DNA from: Gossypium raimondii
Taxonomy: Eukaryota; Streptophyta; Magnoliopsida; Malvales; Malvaceae
Assembly (NCBI RefSeq): GCF_025698545.1
Contig: NC_068576.1
Span: forward strand, 15,136,028-15,200,027
Length of the DNA stretch: 64,000 bases
Reading direction: 5' to 3'
Part shown: positions 24,900 to 36,898 of the stretch, piece by piece
Numbering within the stretch: the stretch's first letter is position 1
How the letters are laid out: every line of letters begins with the position of its first letter
Notes under the pieces: generated by a model
Told to the model about the DNA's origin: nothing
Seen by the model: the letters and a program-made list of their open reading frames with translations, nothing else
The model's database searches: none
Made by a program: the position numbers and the translations under genes

Positions 24900-26090
24900 A
24901 GGGGTGAGCAAAACTCGATTCGACTCGAAAAAAATCGAAAAAAATTCAAATTTCGAGTTAAACGAATCGAGTTATTCGAGTTATTCGAATCAACTCGAAT
25001 TTTTTTTTCAAATTTCAAGTTCGAATCGAGTTGAGTTTTCGAATTCGAATAACTCGAATAATTCGAATAATTCGAATATCAAACTATAATATTTTACAGT
25101 TTTACCCCAAACTCCCAAACCTTTTTATGTTTCCCTCAAAACTTTTACTCCTTCCCACTTTCCCCCCAAAACTTTTACTCCCCTCCCAACCCCCCATCTA
25201 CCCAAAATCCATTTCCCACCAAAATTTTACTCTCCCATTTACTTTTTCTCAAAATTTTACTCCCTAAAACCCTCAAAACATTTTATTTTCCCTCAAAATT
25301 TTTGCTCCCTCCCACTTTTCCCCTAAAAATTTTATTCCCTTCCCATCCCACCTCTCATCTATCCCAAACCCTTCCCCCATCCAATTTTTTTTAATATTTT
25401 CCCTCCAAAATTTTACTCCCTCTATTTACTTTCCCTCAAACTTTTATTCCCCAAAACATTTTATTTTTCCCCTAAACTTTTACTTCTCACCCTTTACTCT
25501 CAAATAAAAAATTAAAATTATCCAAAAAAAAATCACTAAACATAAATAGTAATAATTTTATTTTTATCTACTATTTATATTATTAAATTAAATTTCACAT
25601 TTGATATTATTTATATTATTGAATTGTTTAGTCATATTGAATATTTATATTAAAATTGAATTATTAATTATGCCATAAAATATTCGTGTTAAAATTTTAT
25701 ATTGGTATCAATTTTGCATTTTATTTTTAAAATAATTTTTATTAAAAATCATATTTTTACATTTAATATATTTTTAATTCCAAAATAAACAACTAAGTAA
25801 GCAAAGAAGCTAATCAAGTATATAAAAAATTAATAAATAAATTATGAGGTGATGAAAGTTAATAAAAATTTTGATTAAGGTGGACAAATTTTATTATGAT
25901 GGGTACAATGACCCAAAATTATTTCTTAAAATTTAACTCGAACAAATATATTCGATTCGATTCAATTCGAATTCCATCTCACTCGACTCGATTCGAGAAA
26001 ACTTCAAATAAAGTTAGGATGATAAAATGAGATTCGAAAACTCGATTAACTCAAAAAAAAGTTATTCGATTCGATCGAATGCTCACCCCT
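24900..26090. mobile_element. Non-autonomous DNA transposon (Mutator-like by TSD) inside the gypsy LTR
   Basis: The ends are inverted repeats: AGGGGTGAGCAAAACTCGAT at the left and the reverse complement of AGGGGTGAGCATTCGATCGA at the right. Flanks are perfect 10-bp direct repeats ATATGCAAGT (24890-24899 and 26091-26100). The other LTR supplies the empty site, uninterrupted near 17310-17325. The subterminal regions are dense in TCGAAT/ATTCGA palindromes; the centre is pyrimidine-rich, AT-rich and non-coding. A 9-10 bp TSD fits Mutator-like elements, but no transposase is present. Confidence 0.9.
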
Positions 26091-26365
26091 ATATGCAAGT
26101 ATCATGTTCTTAAGTTTTCTCTTTACTTACTCTCATTCACTTGTTTACTTACTTACCTGCTTAGATAGCTTAAGATTACAACTTACTCTTCTCTTGCTGA
26201 AATATTGGTTCTCACTAATAACATAATATATTCTTAACTCTTATAACTCACCTGAAGTTGCTAATTATACTTTTACTTGAACTTCCATAGAATATAATCT
26301 GTTTTCTAGCCCGTTGAGCCACATTGGAATAATAAGGATACTTGGGTCTCATGTCTGATAATAAC

Positions 26366-26635
26366 ATGCCAAAGCCATGTCCCAGACATGATCTTGCATG
26401 GGATGTTTCCTGTACTGCCAATGCCATATCCCAGATATGGTCTTCCATGAGAGTTATCATATCGGTGCCTATGCCATGTCCCAGACATGGTCTTACGTGG
26501 GACCTCTCATCTCGGTGCCAACGCCATGTCCCAGACATGGTCTTACATGGGACCTCTCATAATCTCAATGATGCCAATGTCATGTCCCAGACATGGTCTT
26601 ACATGGGATCTCTTTACCCAAATGTCATGACATTT
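26366..26635. repeat. Second copy of the CCATGTCCCAGACATGG tandem array
   Basis: Five units matching 17586-17850 with scattered point changes, in the same LTR position. The variant unit CCATATCCCAGATATGG is conserved. Confidence 0.9.
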
Positions 26636-27821
26636 GTATCCGATACATTCCTAATGTTTCAACGGGACTTTTTAATACTAATTCTCTATCGTCTCATATT
26701 TGAGTCAACATTAAATAATTTCATAAAATAAATACATAATTGCTAGAAAATAGAAACATTAATAATAATTATTGAAATATTGTATTTATTTACCGTAAAC
26801 TTACCTCGGTACAAAATATAGCCAAATCCACCCACTTAGTCTTCAACCTTATTCTTTCATTTGTCTAACCTCGAATTCCGTTCTTCTTGATCTATAATAG
26901 CAAATTTAATTTATTTAATACTCACATTCATCAAAACAGTCCTCGACTCTAACTTTAGAAAAATTACAATTTTGCCCCTAAACTTTTACATAATTGCACT
27001 TTTTCCCCAAAGCTCGGAAATTAAACTTCATCTCTTATTCTTATGTCTTATAACATGCTGAATATTTTTCCATTCTATGACAACATCAAATTCTTACTCT
27101 AACACTTACTTATGAACATTAGGTATTTTTTCCGATTATGTCAATATACTCGTTTTCACTTAAAATCAACTAGCAAAAGTTGTTTAACATAATTTCTAGC
27201 TTCATATTCTACAATAAAACATCAAAATAAACATATTTCACCTATGGGTATTTTTCCAAATATGAACCCTAAGTTAAATTATTACTAAAATAAGCTAAAT
27301 TAAGCTATAGGGATTCCAAAAACGTAAAGAACATTAAAAACGGGACTTGAAATCACTTACTATGAGCTTGAGAAAGTAAAGAAACCCTAGCTATGGCTTC
27401 TTTCAAATTTCAACAGCAAGCAAAGCTGATGAATACAATTTTTACATCTTTTTCCCTTTTAATTCTATTTGTTTACTAAATGACTAAAATGCCCTTACTA
27501 AAAAAAATCCTATTTCACTTATCTCATGTCCATTTTTGCCCATCACTAACTAATGGTCTAATTACCATAAAAGGACCCCTAATTTATAATTCCATAACAA
27601 TTAAATACCTTTAACATATAAAACTCAACTTTTGCACTTTTTACAATTTAGTCCTTTTGACTAAATTGAGTGCCCAAACGTCAAAATTTTTGAATGAAAT
27701 TTTCACGAAATCTTTCCGTGAAATTGTAGGCCATAAAAATATAGTAAAAATAAATTTTTCCTTATCAGATTTGTGGTCTCGAAACCACTGTTCCGACTAG
27801 GCCCTAAATCGGGATGTTACA

Positions 27822-30800
27822 AAATGGGCTAGACCTGATGGGCCTTCTAGAGTGGGAGTTCCAGTTGCTCCTAGTGGAGTTCATTCATGCAGTGATTGTT
27901 GTAGGCGCCATCCGGGCGCGTGTTGGGGGAGATTAGAGGCTTGTCTGGGATGTAGGTCATTGGAGTATTGAATTAGAGTGTCCACATCATTTTGATCAGA
28001 TGCAAGCTATGGTTCTGGGTTTTGTTCAACCATAGAGGGCAATTCAGCAACCGCCTAAGGACCGTGGATCGACTAGGGGTGGAAATGGTATGGACTGAGG
28101 ACAGAGAGCACCAGACGGATGTGCTAATCAGACTGAAACGAGGCAGCCTGCATTGGTTTATGCTACACAACGCCGAGAGGATAGAGATGCCCCTGATATG
28201 ATCATGGGTACGTTCTTTATTTTTGATGCCCTATATACTGCTTTGATAGACATAGGTTCTACATACTCCTATGTAGCTTGTACTGTTTTAGAAAACTTGG
28301 GAATTACTGTTGAGTGTACTTCTGATGAGATTTCTGTACTAAGTCCATTGGGGTAATCTGTTCGAGTTAGTAGACTATATAGGGATGTTCCGTTAGAGGT
28401 ACAAGGGGCTATATTTTTGGCAAATCTGATGGAGCTACCATTCGGAGAGTTCGATTTAATTCTGGGTATGAACTGGTTAGTGAAGCACCGAGTTAGTTTG
28501 GACTGCGTGACTAAGAGGGTTATTTTGATAACTGAGGACAATAAGGAAGTTGTTATGATCGGCGAGCATTAGAATTACCTGTCTAACGTAATCTTCGCTC
28601 TAGTGGTCGAGAAATTAGTCCAGAAAGGGTGTGGGGCGTATTTGGCCTATGCCAGTGTTTCAGTTTCTAGGGACTCTTCTATCGAGAATATCAGAACAGT
28701 GAAGGGATTTCTGGATATTTTCCCCAATGAATTACCGAGTTTACTCTGAATCGAGAAATTGAGTTCGGTATTGAGCTTCTACTGGTTACAGCTTTGATGT
28801 CCATCGCTCCGTATCGTATGGCATCGAAGAAGTTTACAGAGCTTAAGGCTCAACTTCGATAGCTTTTGGATTGTGGCTTCATCCGTCCTAGTGTATCTTC
28901 GTGGAGGGCACCGATTCTGTTCGTGAAGAAAAAGGATGGTACCATGAGGATGTGTATTGATTACTGATAGTTGAATAAGTTGACTGTGAATAATAAGTAC
29001 CCACTTCTGATGATCGACGACCTGTTTGATCAGTTTTGTAGGGTTGCGGTATTCTCGAAAATAGATCTCCATTTTAGGTATCATTAGCTTAGGGTTAAGG
29101 AAGATGATATTCATAAGACGGCTTTTAGGACTTGTTATGGACACTACGAGTTCCTAGTTATGCCCTTTAGCGTGAAGAATGCTCCAGCTACATTCATGGA
29201 TCTAATAAACCGAGTTTTTTAACCGTATCTGGATCAGTTTGTCGTGGTCTTCATCAACGATATTCTGGTGTACTCTAAGAATGAGGATGAGCATGATGAG
29301 CGTGTTAGAGTAGTGCTTCAGATACTTCGAGAGAAACAACTCTACGCTAAATTAAGTAAGTGTGAATTCTGGTTACGAAAGGTAACATTTTTGGGGTTTG
29401 TGGTTTCTACGAAAGGGATCCAAGTTGATCCTAGAAATATTGAGGTTGTGCTTGATTGGAAACAACCTAAGAACATTTTTGAGATCCGTAGTTTTCTAGG
29501 TTTGATGGGTTATTATCGATGGCTTGTTAAGGGGTTCTCGTTGATTACAGCTCCTCTGACAAAACTTCTGCGTAAGAATGCCCCTTTTGTCTAGATTGAT
29601 TCACGACAATCGAGCTTTGAGAACCTCAAGTCTGCTCTAATCAGGCTCCTATTCATATACAGCCTGAATCTGGTAAGGAGTTTGTGATGTATAGTGATGC
29701 ATCGCACGTCAGTTTGGGATGTGTATCGATGCAAGATAGTAAGGTGGTGGCTTATGCGTTCCGACAGCTTAAGTCACACGAGGAAAATTATCCAACGCAT
29801 GATCTCGAGTTAGTTGCTGTGGTTTTTGCCTTAAAGATCTGAAGGTACTATCTGTATGGTGAGAGGTGTACCATCTACACCGATCACAAGAGCCTCAATT
29901 ACCTTTTTACTGAAAAGGAGTTGAATCTTAGGCAGCGTCGATGGATTGAGCTACTCAAGGATTATGACTGCACGATAGAGTATCATCTCGGTAAGGCCAA
30001 TAAGGTGGTCGATGCTCTCAGTTATAGAGTGATGTTTGGTTTGAGGGAAATGTTTGCTCGTATCCGTTTGTTTGATGATAGGAGTCTGTTAGTCGAGTTA
30101 CAAGTTAAGCCGACTTAAATTGGGTAGATTTAAGAAAAACAGTTAAGGGATGATTCTCTGGTTCTGTAGTTGCATCAGGTTGGGAGTGGTAGTGCATCTA
30201 ATTTTGGGCTGAATAAGGACGAAGTTCTGTGTTTTTGAGGACGAGTTTGTGTACCAAACGACTCTGATCTGAGACAGCCGATTCTGAAGGAAGCATATGT
30301 AGCCATTATGATATGCATCCCAGTGGTAATAAGATGTATCGGGATTTTCGTGAACTGTACTGGTGGCCAGGTTTGAAACGAGAGGTAATAGATTTCGTTA
30401 CTTATTGTCTGACATGCTAGCAAGTTAAGGCTGAGCACCAGTTACCTTCAGGTTTGTTTCAACACTTTAATATTCCCTTACGAAAATGGGAACGTGTAAC
30501 GATGGACTTCGTTACTGGGTTACCTTTAACACCTACTAAGAAGGATTTTGTTTGGGTCATCGTGGATCGATTGACCAAGTTCGCCCATTTTATTCCGGTT
30601 CGGACGGACTACTCTCTGCAAAAGTTAGCGAAACTCTATATTTCTGAGATTGTAAGATTACACAGGGTTCTGATTTTGATAATTTCTGATAGGAATCATC
30701 GCTTCATTTCTCGGTTCTGGGAGAAACTACATGAAGCTCTGGGTTCAAGATTGGACTTCAGGATTGCGTTCCATCCTAAGACAGATGATCAATCTGAGAT

Positions 30801-31585
30801 GGTGATGCAAATACTGGAGGATATGCTTCGGAGTTGTGTGATTGATTTTCGAGGTAGTTGGGAGGATTTTCTGTCATTTGCTGAGTTCACCTACAATAAC
30901 TGTTTTTAGTCTAGCATCCAGATGACACCTTACGAGGCTCTGTATGGTCGTAAGTGTCGTACTCCATTGTGTTGGACTGAGTTGGATGAATGGTGGGTTT
31001 TGGGTCCTAAGTTAGTTTTCGAGATTGAAGATAAAGTTAGATTGATTCGGGATCGTCTTAAGGCAACTTATGATAGACAAAAGCCCTATTCAGATCTGAA
31101 AATGAGGGATATCGAGTACTCTGTGAGGGACTTCGTATTTCTTAAGGTATCTCAGTGGAAGAAAGTTTTACGGTTTGGTCGTAAGGGCAAGTTAAGCCAT
31201 AGGTTTATTGGGCCGTATCTGATTTTAAATCGTATGGGACCGGTCACCTATCAGTTGAAGCTACCTCTGAAGTTAGATTGTATCCATGATGTGTTTCTGT
31301 TGAAGAAAGTTTTACCGTCTCGATGTTGAGACAGTATCGGTCTGATCCATCTCATGTTGTTTCTGTTGAAGAAATTGAGGTTAGACTGGATTTGACCTTT
31401 GAGGAGGAGCCAATTCAGATTTTGGATTGAGAAGTTAAGGTTTTGAGGAGGAAATCCATTTCGTTAGTTAAGGTTCTGTGGAAGAACCATGGCACTGAGG
31501 AAGCCACGTGGGAACCTGAGGACTTGATGCGTCAGCAGTATCCTCATCTGTTCGGATCAAGTAAATTTCGTGGCCAAAATTTCTT
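27822..31585 (+). pseudogene. gag 3' end and pol of the outer gypsy element
   Basis: It resumes the outer gag after the insertion. A broken zinc-knuckle region (near 27885-27960) is followed by protease (ALIDIGSTYSYV, about 28235), RT ([17 protein letters not shown] near 28915; FIND at 29250-29261), RNase H (about 29690-30030), integrase (about 30290-30990, VIVDRLTKFAHFIPV) and a C-terminal chromodomain-like end (VLWKNHGTEEATWEPEDLM near 31470). The RT box FIDD has become FIND (codon AAC at 29256-29258), which removes a catalytic Asp. Stops replace Arg/Gln at 28966-28971 and Trp near 29595 and 29840. Confidence 0.9.
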
Positions 31586-31599
31586 TTAAAGGGTAGAAT
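31586..31599 (+). other. Decayed polypurine tract of the outer gypsy element
   Basis: TTAAAGGGTAGAAT directly precedes the right LTR start TGTAGCGCC, in the place of the usual purine-rich AAAGGGGGGAGAAT-like tract. Confidence 0.6.
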
Positions 31600-33577
31600 T
31601 GTAGCGCCTTGAATAATTTAATCTTGTTTTTGTGAATCTTGACATAAATATGTATCTGCTTCAGTGGCTAAGTGTTTTGATTGTGTGTTTGGGGTATTGG
31701 GTTTAAGTCACACTTTTGGCAAATTCTATTTTTTTATCCAAGCCTTATCCCTGTTGGATAGGCTTATGAAATATTGTTTGTAAACTCATATTAGAATGAG
31801 CCTGCTGGTTCGAGTGGTAAGGAGTTAGCTTGTTGAAGATCTTGTGTTTTAATCTCGGTGTGAGTGGGGGTGATAATTTTTGCTTCAGTTGACTAAGAGA
31901 GTTTGGGTGGAGTTAAAAGTCTAAGCTAGTTAGATGTGGTTAGTGGGTAGGATATTGGGGGATTAGGTTGTTAATGAATGAGGAGGAGAGTTAATCTAAA
32001 TTTGTATTTTATTTTATTTTTTCCTATTCTCTCTTTCAAATTTTTTTTACGTAAGTTTTTGCCTTCTTCCATTCTTCTCTTTTTTTTTCTATTTCCCCTT
32101 TTCAAATCTGTACTCCCCTTTGGTTCTTCATGTGCACTTCGAAATTTTGATGTTTTACGTGCAATCAAGTAAGTAGGGGCTTTCACTTGTCGATAGGTTT
32201 CGATTTCTATAAGCTATTTGGGTTTTTCTTTTCGCTTGAATTCCTAGTATGTGTAGTAAGGGAAATTAGTTCTCTATAAATGTATTATGTAGGAGAAGAC
32301 AGTGAAATAGTGGTTTTCGCTCCAACGGTCTAATCTGTGCATGTGATTGGGTTTGATAGCTATAAGTGTGTGTGCGTTGCCCAGTTTAGTATTGATGGAT
32401 TTGCAATTTGATTGCAAAAAAGGTGTTCAGTATTCTGTTTATAGGTTATGGTGGTCTCAAGAGTGGTTTCGCATCAAAACTGTACCATGTGTGTGTACCT
32501 AAAACACGAGAAAATGAGGTTCAGCGAAAGCTGAAAAGGGGACTGTCGACACCATACGAGCGTGTGCCTGGCCGTGTACGAGACACAACCGTGTGACGGT
32601 AAGAGTGTGGCTGTGTCGGCCAAATGAGCTAGACCGAATTGGATGTATAGGCCACATGGGCGTGTGGGTTTTGGGACAGGCTGTGTGTGCCACACGGGCA
32701 AGGCCCATTTGGGCGTGTGGGCCACATGAGCATGTAAGCCCAAAATTCTGAAATCTTCTCTAGGGTTGCACGTGTCATTCCAATTGACTGTGGGTCTTTC
32801 GTAGGGTTAGTAAGGGCTAACCAAACGCTGTTTTATGAGATCTGTTATTCTGATAGGCTAGTTAGAGTTAGAACTGATATGTATGTCTGATTGATTGTAT
32901 AAGCATGTATGATATTTGTTTATGAGCATGCGAAAAATGTTAATTCTGCTATATCTGTGACCTGTATTCTGTATCTGTATTTGGGGTGAGATTTGTATTT
33001 GTAGAGAAAGTGATCTGTACGGCGAGCTTTCACCTATCTTCTGGCAGCTTGGCTACAATCTGTTATGTTGTCGTATAGGCACTATATGGTGTGTAGGGTT
33101 GGGTGGGTGTTTTATACCCCACATGGTGTAATGGAATGGTTGGAGATTGTGTGTAGAGGATGGGGGTAGTATTCTGTATATTTGACTTAATTATCTGATT
33201 CTAGCATTTGTTTCTGTTAAAGACATAAGTTCATTTCTATATCTGCTCTACATATGAGAATTCTGTATATTTTTGCATGACTATCTCTGTTGGGTTACAC
33301 ACCGAGTTTACGAAAACTCACATCTGTTTTTCTGTTCTATTCAAGTAATCCTCAAACATAGGCGGGTCAGTGCGATGGAGGCTCAGTGGTGACCACTCTT
33401 CGGAAAACTATTTTATTAGTAGTAACGGCTTTATTTTAAATTCTGGTTTTTCTTGAGAGATTGCAATTTTTGTGACTCTCTAGACTGTTTGTTTTTTAAC
33501 TTTGGTTTTGGTTATGCTTTTAACATTTATACTGCGAGGTTTAACAAATTTATGGTTTTTACGCAAACAACTATTTC
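31600..33577 (+). repeat. Right LTR of the outer gypsy element, 3'-truncated
   Basis: Aligns with 12950-14895 throughout, then stops abruptly after 'acgcaaacaactattt' at 33577. The last ~340 bp of the LTR and any TSD are missing. The next sequence belongs to another LTR family, so a deletion or recombination joined the two. Confidence 0.85.
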
Positions 33578-34878
33578 CAGTATGTGTCGGATGGAAATAC
33601 ATAAGGATGTAATGCGATGTGCGAAACATTAAGCAATTCATAATAGTATATATGTGTAAAGGTGGTAAATGTTGTATTATCATTATATGTTAAAGAGATT
33701 ACGCACTGTGATATTAAGAAATGTGAAAAATTGATTTGAACTAATGTTTGAGCATTACTCACATGTTGTGAGTTGTGATTGATAGGAATTCTAATAATAA
33801 CCTTGTTGATAGGAACTCTGTTCATTTATCTTGTTATTTGAATTATTATATTTAATTAAGTTTTACCGTTTAACTGATGAACTTACTAAGCTTTATAAAA
33901 GCTTCCTTGTGTCCTTGTCTCTTCCATGTAGATCACGTTTTATGGAAATCGAGAGATCGGATCAACTTGAAGAATCCACACTATCCGGGGATCCTTTGGT
34001 AGATTTTGAATTCAATTTGGTTTATGTGGCATGTAATACGGGAATTTGGTTATGATCTGTAATAGTTCCTAAATACTTATATTGTATAGTTGTATGCATA
34101 TGATGTTGTGGTTTGAATAACTTTCTTAGGTATGCATGCTTAATTCTAAGCTTAAGCATAATGGATGAATGTGATATAATAAGATTGGCTTGAGTTAAGT
34201 ATGAAATTTTGAGATTCATTATAGGTCATTATAAGCATGTTTGTAGTTTGTATATGTAATTAAAGAAATGAATTGTGTAAGTGTTGAATTGTGGTGCCAT
34301 TGATGACACATTGGTTAGGCTTTAGGTTGATTGTCTTGAAGTGTAACTGAAATGCATTTTTCAGGTATTATACTCACTTGTTGAAAGTTAGTTTAGGTAC
34401 CAAAGCATTTGGATATGAAATGAGCAAGTTTTGGGTTATTTTTGGGCACACACGACCTGGGAAACGGTCTGTCACATGGTCGTGTGTCCCATATAGGTGT
34501 GTACCCTAAACGTGTTAAGTGCAGATTTCACACGGGCTAACACACGGCCGTGTGAGGGTATTTTGAATGCTACACATCTTGGGCTATGTCACACGGCTTG
34601 GCCACATGGCTGTATGACCCCTGTTTTGAAAATTTTTAATTTTCTCTGAACTTTCTGATTTGTTTTGAATTGGTCCTTGATTATTCCTAAACTATTTTTA
34701 AGGCCTTAAAGGCTCAATTTAAGACCCATAAGAGTATGTTTACTTTGATCTTAATTGTTTATGAAATTTTGTTAATTAATTTGGTAAACTTGATGCTATC
34801 TGTTATTGATTATTCTGAATTATACGGTAATACTCTATAACTTTAATCCAGCGATGGAAGCAGTCATGGGTGTTACAA
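33578..34878 (+). repeat. Fragment of another gypsy-type LTR (3' part)
   Basis: Ends GGTGTTACA at 34878. Its reverse complement starts TGTAACACCC..., with 'atagagtattaccgtat' text similar to the start of the solo LTR at 6073. It carries the same palindrome type (cacacgggctaacacacggccgtgtg, 34440-34620). Its other end is lost at the 33577 junction. It is probably a partial solo LTR in the opposite orientation to the one at 6073. Confidence 0.65.
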
Positions 34879-36276
34879 CTTCTGTCTTAAATTGGAAAGC
34901 CTTTTTTGAGATGGTCTATCATAAACCACCTTTTTTTATCTTATTTACTGGTTTTTGGGTGCCTTTGTTATGCTAAAGATTTTACCACTTGTGATAAATT
35001 TGCCCCTCGGCCTTTACCTTCAATTTTCATGGGATGCTCATATGTGCAAAAAGGTTATATTTTATGTAATCTTTCTACTAAATCTTTGTTTGTTTGTAGG
35101 GATGTCATTTTTCATGAATATGTGTTCCCTTTTAAACTTGACCAGTCTCATCACTCTTTTTTTTCTATCTGACACATCTCATCATTGTTTTGATATTGAA
35201 TTTCTCACTTTGGCACCTCATGACACCTAGGCTTCAACTTCTGCCACACCTTTGACTTGTAATATCACTCCTACACCTTCTTTTTTTGACTCATTACCTA
35301 CTCCTATAACAACTGATTTGTTCCCTACTCCTTCTATTAATGACCATTCACCCATTGTATCGTCTTTTGTTCATCTAATTTCTTCCACAGTTCCTTTGCG
35401 TAGTACTACTCGGTCTTCTAAGACACCACTTTAGATGTAGGATTATGTTTGCTACTCCCAATCATTTTCATCCTCTTCACTCGTGACAAGTCAATTTTCC
35501 CTTTTTTTTCTTGCTTACTGTCATTTACCTCCTCTCACCCAATATTTTGTTGCTTATTTTTCTTATATACCTAAACCCCAAACTTATGCTAAATCAATTA
35601 AATATCATCGTTGGGTTGAAGCTATGTAACAAGAAATTCAAACAATGGAATCAAATGTCACTTGGGATGTTATTTTCTTACCCTCTGGTAAAACACCCAT
35701 TGGATGCAAATAGGTCTTCAAGGTGAAATATAATTTTATGGCTTGATTGAGTGGTTCAAAACTCGTCTTGTTGGACAAGGTTTCACTCAGCAAAAGGGTA
35801 TTGACTATTATGAAACATTTTCTTTGGTTGTCAAGCAAGTCACGGTTCGTACTGCCATTACTCTTACAGCTAAACATGACTGGTCCTTGTTTCAAATGGA
35901 TATCTATAATGCTTTTTTACAAGGAGACTTACATGAAGAGGTGTACATGCGACTTTCTCCTGTTTTTTCACTTAAGGGGAGACTCGGGTTTGTTGATTGC
36001 GAAAATCTCTCTACGGTCTAAAGCAAGCTTCGAGACAACGGAACATGAAACTTACACAAGCTTTTCTACTCAATGGATATTCACAAAGTAAGTATGATCA
36101 TTCCTTGTTTACCAAAAAGGTTGGAGATCAAATTGTTATAATGCTTATATGTATGGATTATTATTTAAATATTATAAAAATTATAAAAGGGAAATTTTTG
36201 TTATTTTGAAGGTTTGGAGTTTTTGTTTTTGGTAATAAGCAAATGTGGAGCTTGAAGTATGATAGTGATTGGATTT
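34879..36276 (+). pseudogene. Older Ty1/copia fragment (integrase end and reverse transcriptase)
   Basis: Readable copia pieces in several frames: PPFFSYLLVFGCLCYAKDF with CSYVQKGYILCNLSTKSLFV (integrase end, 34925-35090), KYHRWVEAM (35600), RLVGQGFTQQKGIDYYETFS (RT start, about 35755-35815), FQMDIYNAFLQGDLHEEVYM (about 35890-35948) and LYGLKQASRQRN (about 36008-36042). There are multiple stops. It is interrupted at 36276 by the younger copia element. With 12640-12949 it probably formed one element. Confidence 0.8.
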
Positions 36277-36813
36277 TATTAGAAATCATCCATATTTATA
36301 GAAAGTCAAAGATATGGGTATCAGAAGATATGGGTATCAGAAAGATATGGGTATCAAAATCTGAGATTTAAGGCACCAAAAGTGAGATTGAGATTTGGCA
36401 TAAAATAATTGCAATTTTGATCCCTGAACCTCAACTATAAATAGGCCTAACCATTTCTCTTCTTCATCATCCCAAATTTTCCATTCTCTACTTAAGGCAT
36501 TGTTTTCTCTCTCCCTTTTTGTAAATTCTCACTTGTACTTTCAAGTGAAATATATTTGGTAGTGCCCGAGGACGTAGGAAAAATTTGCTGAACCTCGTTA
36601 AATTCTTGTGTTCTTTATTGTATTATTCTGCATGAATTGTAAGTGTGATTGTAGTGATTTATTGTGCTATTAAATTACGATTGAGGGATATTCTGGCTAG
36701 AAAAGACTTGGTACTTAAGCGATCCTTGTGATCCACCTCTCTTTCCTAGGAATTGAACTTAGTGTGATTTTTTAGTACAATAATTGTACTCTTTTACACG
36801 CTTCCGCACAACA
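36277..36813 (+). repeat. Left LTR of the copia element
   Basis: 537 bp. It contains 'aactataaataggcc' (TATA box, near 36433) and ends ACAACA next to the PBS. Three AGATATGGGTATCA-like units at 36311-36358 against two in the right LTR account for most of the length difference. Confidence 0.9.
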
Positions 36814-36898
36814 ATTGGTATCGGAGCTAGATTTGTACTTGGGGAATACAATTGTTCACGACACTATTCACGTACAGTAGTTGGGATTGAGGAGAAAA

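Larger units (their letters stand above)
16269..27821 (-). mobile_element. Inner Ty3/gypsy (chromovirus-like) element nested in the outer gag, opposite strand
   Basis: The plus-strand boundaries TGAAACACCCC... (16269) and ...GGGATGTTACA (27821) are TG/CA LTR ends. The flanks are AAACG (16264-16268) and AAATG (27822-27826): a 5-bp TSD with one C-to-T change. gag and pol read on the minus strand (23712 down to about 19050). The PBS (TGGTATCAGAG, near 23842) and PPT (19029-19044) are in the right places. The two LTRs are very similar (a few percent differences in the stretches compared), younger than the outer pair. Its right-hand LTR carries a further DNA transposon. Confidence 0.92.
23849..27821 (-). 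repeat. 5' LTR of the inner gypsy element (right on the map), interrupted by a DNA transposon
   Basis: It matches 16269-19028 along its length and is about 2.77 kb after removal of 24900-26090 and one TSD copy. Its terminal dinucleotide next to the PBS reads CA on the plus strand where the other LTR has TG, so the outermost bases have changed. Confidence 0.9.
12950..33577 (+). mobile_element. Outer Ty3/gypsy (chromovirus, Tekay/Del-like) element, decayed, carrying a nested element
   Basis: The left LTR starts TGTAACGCCC at 12950; the right LTR starts TGTAGCGCC at 31600. Between them lie gag (15517-16268), the nested inner element (16269-27821), then the rest of gag, protease, RT, RNase H, integrase and a chromodomain-like end (27822-31585). 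The right LTR breaks off at 33577 relative to the left one, so no TSD can be checked. Many stops and frameshifts, and a mutated RT active site, show it is dead. Without the insert it would be about 9 kb. Confidence 0.85.
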
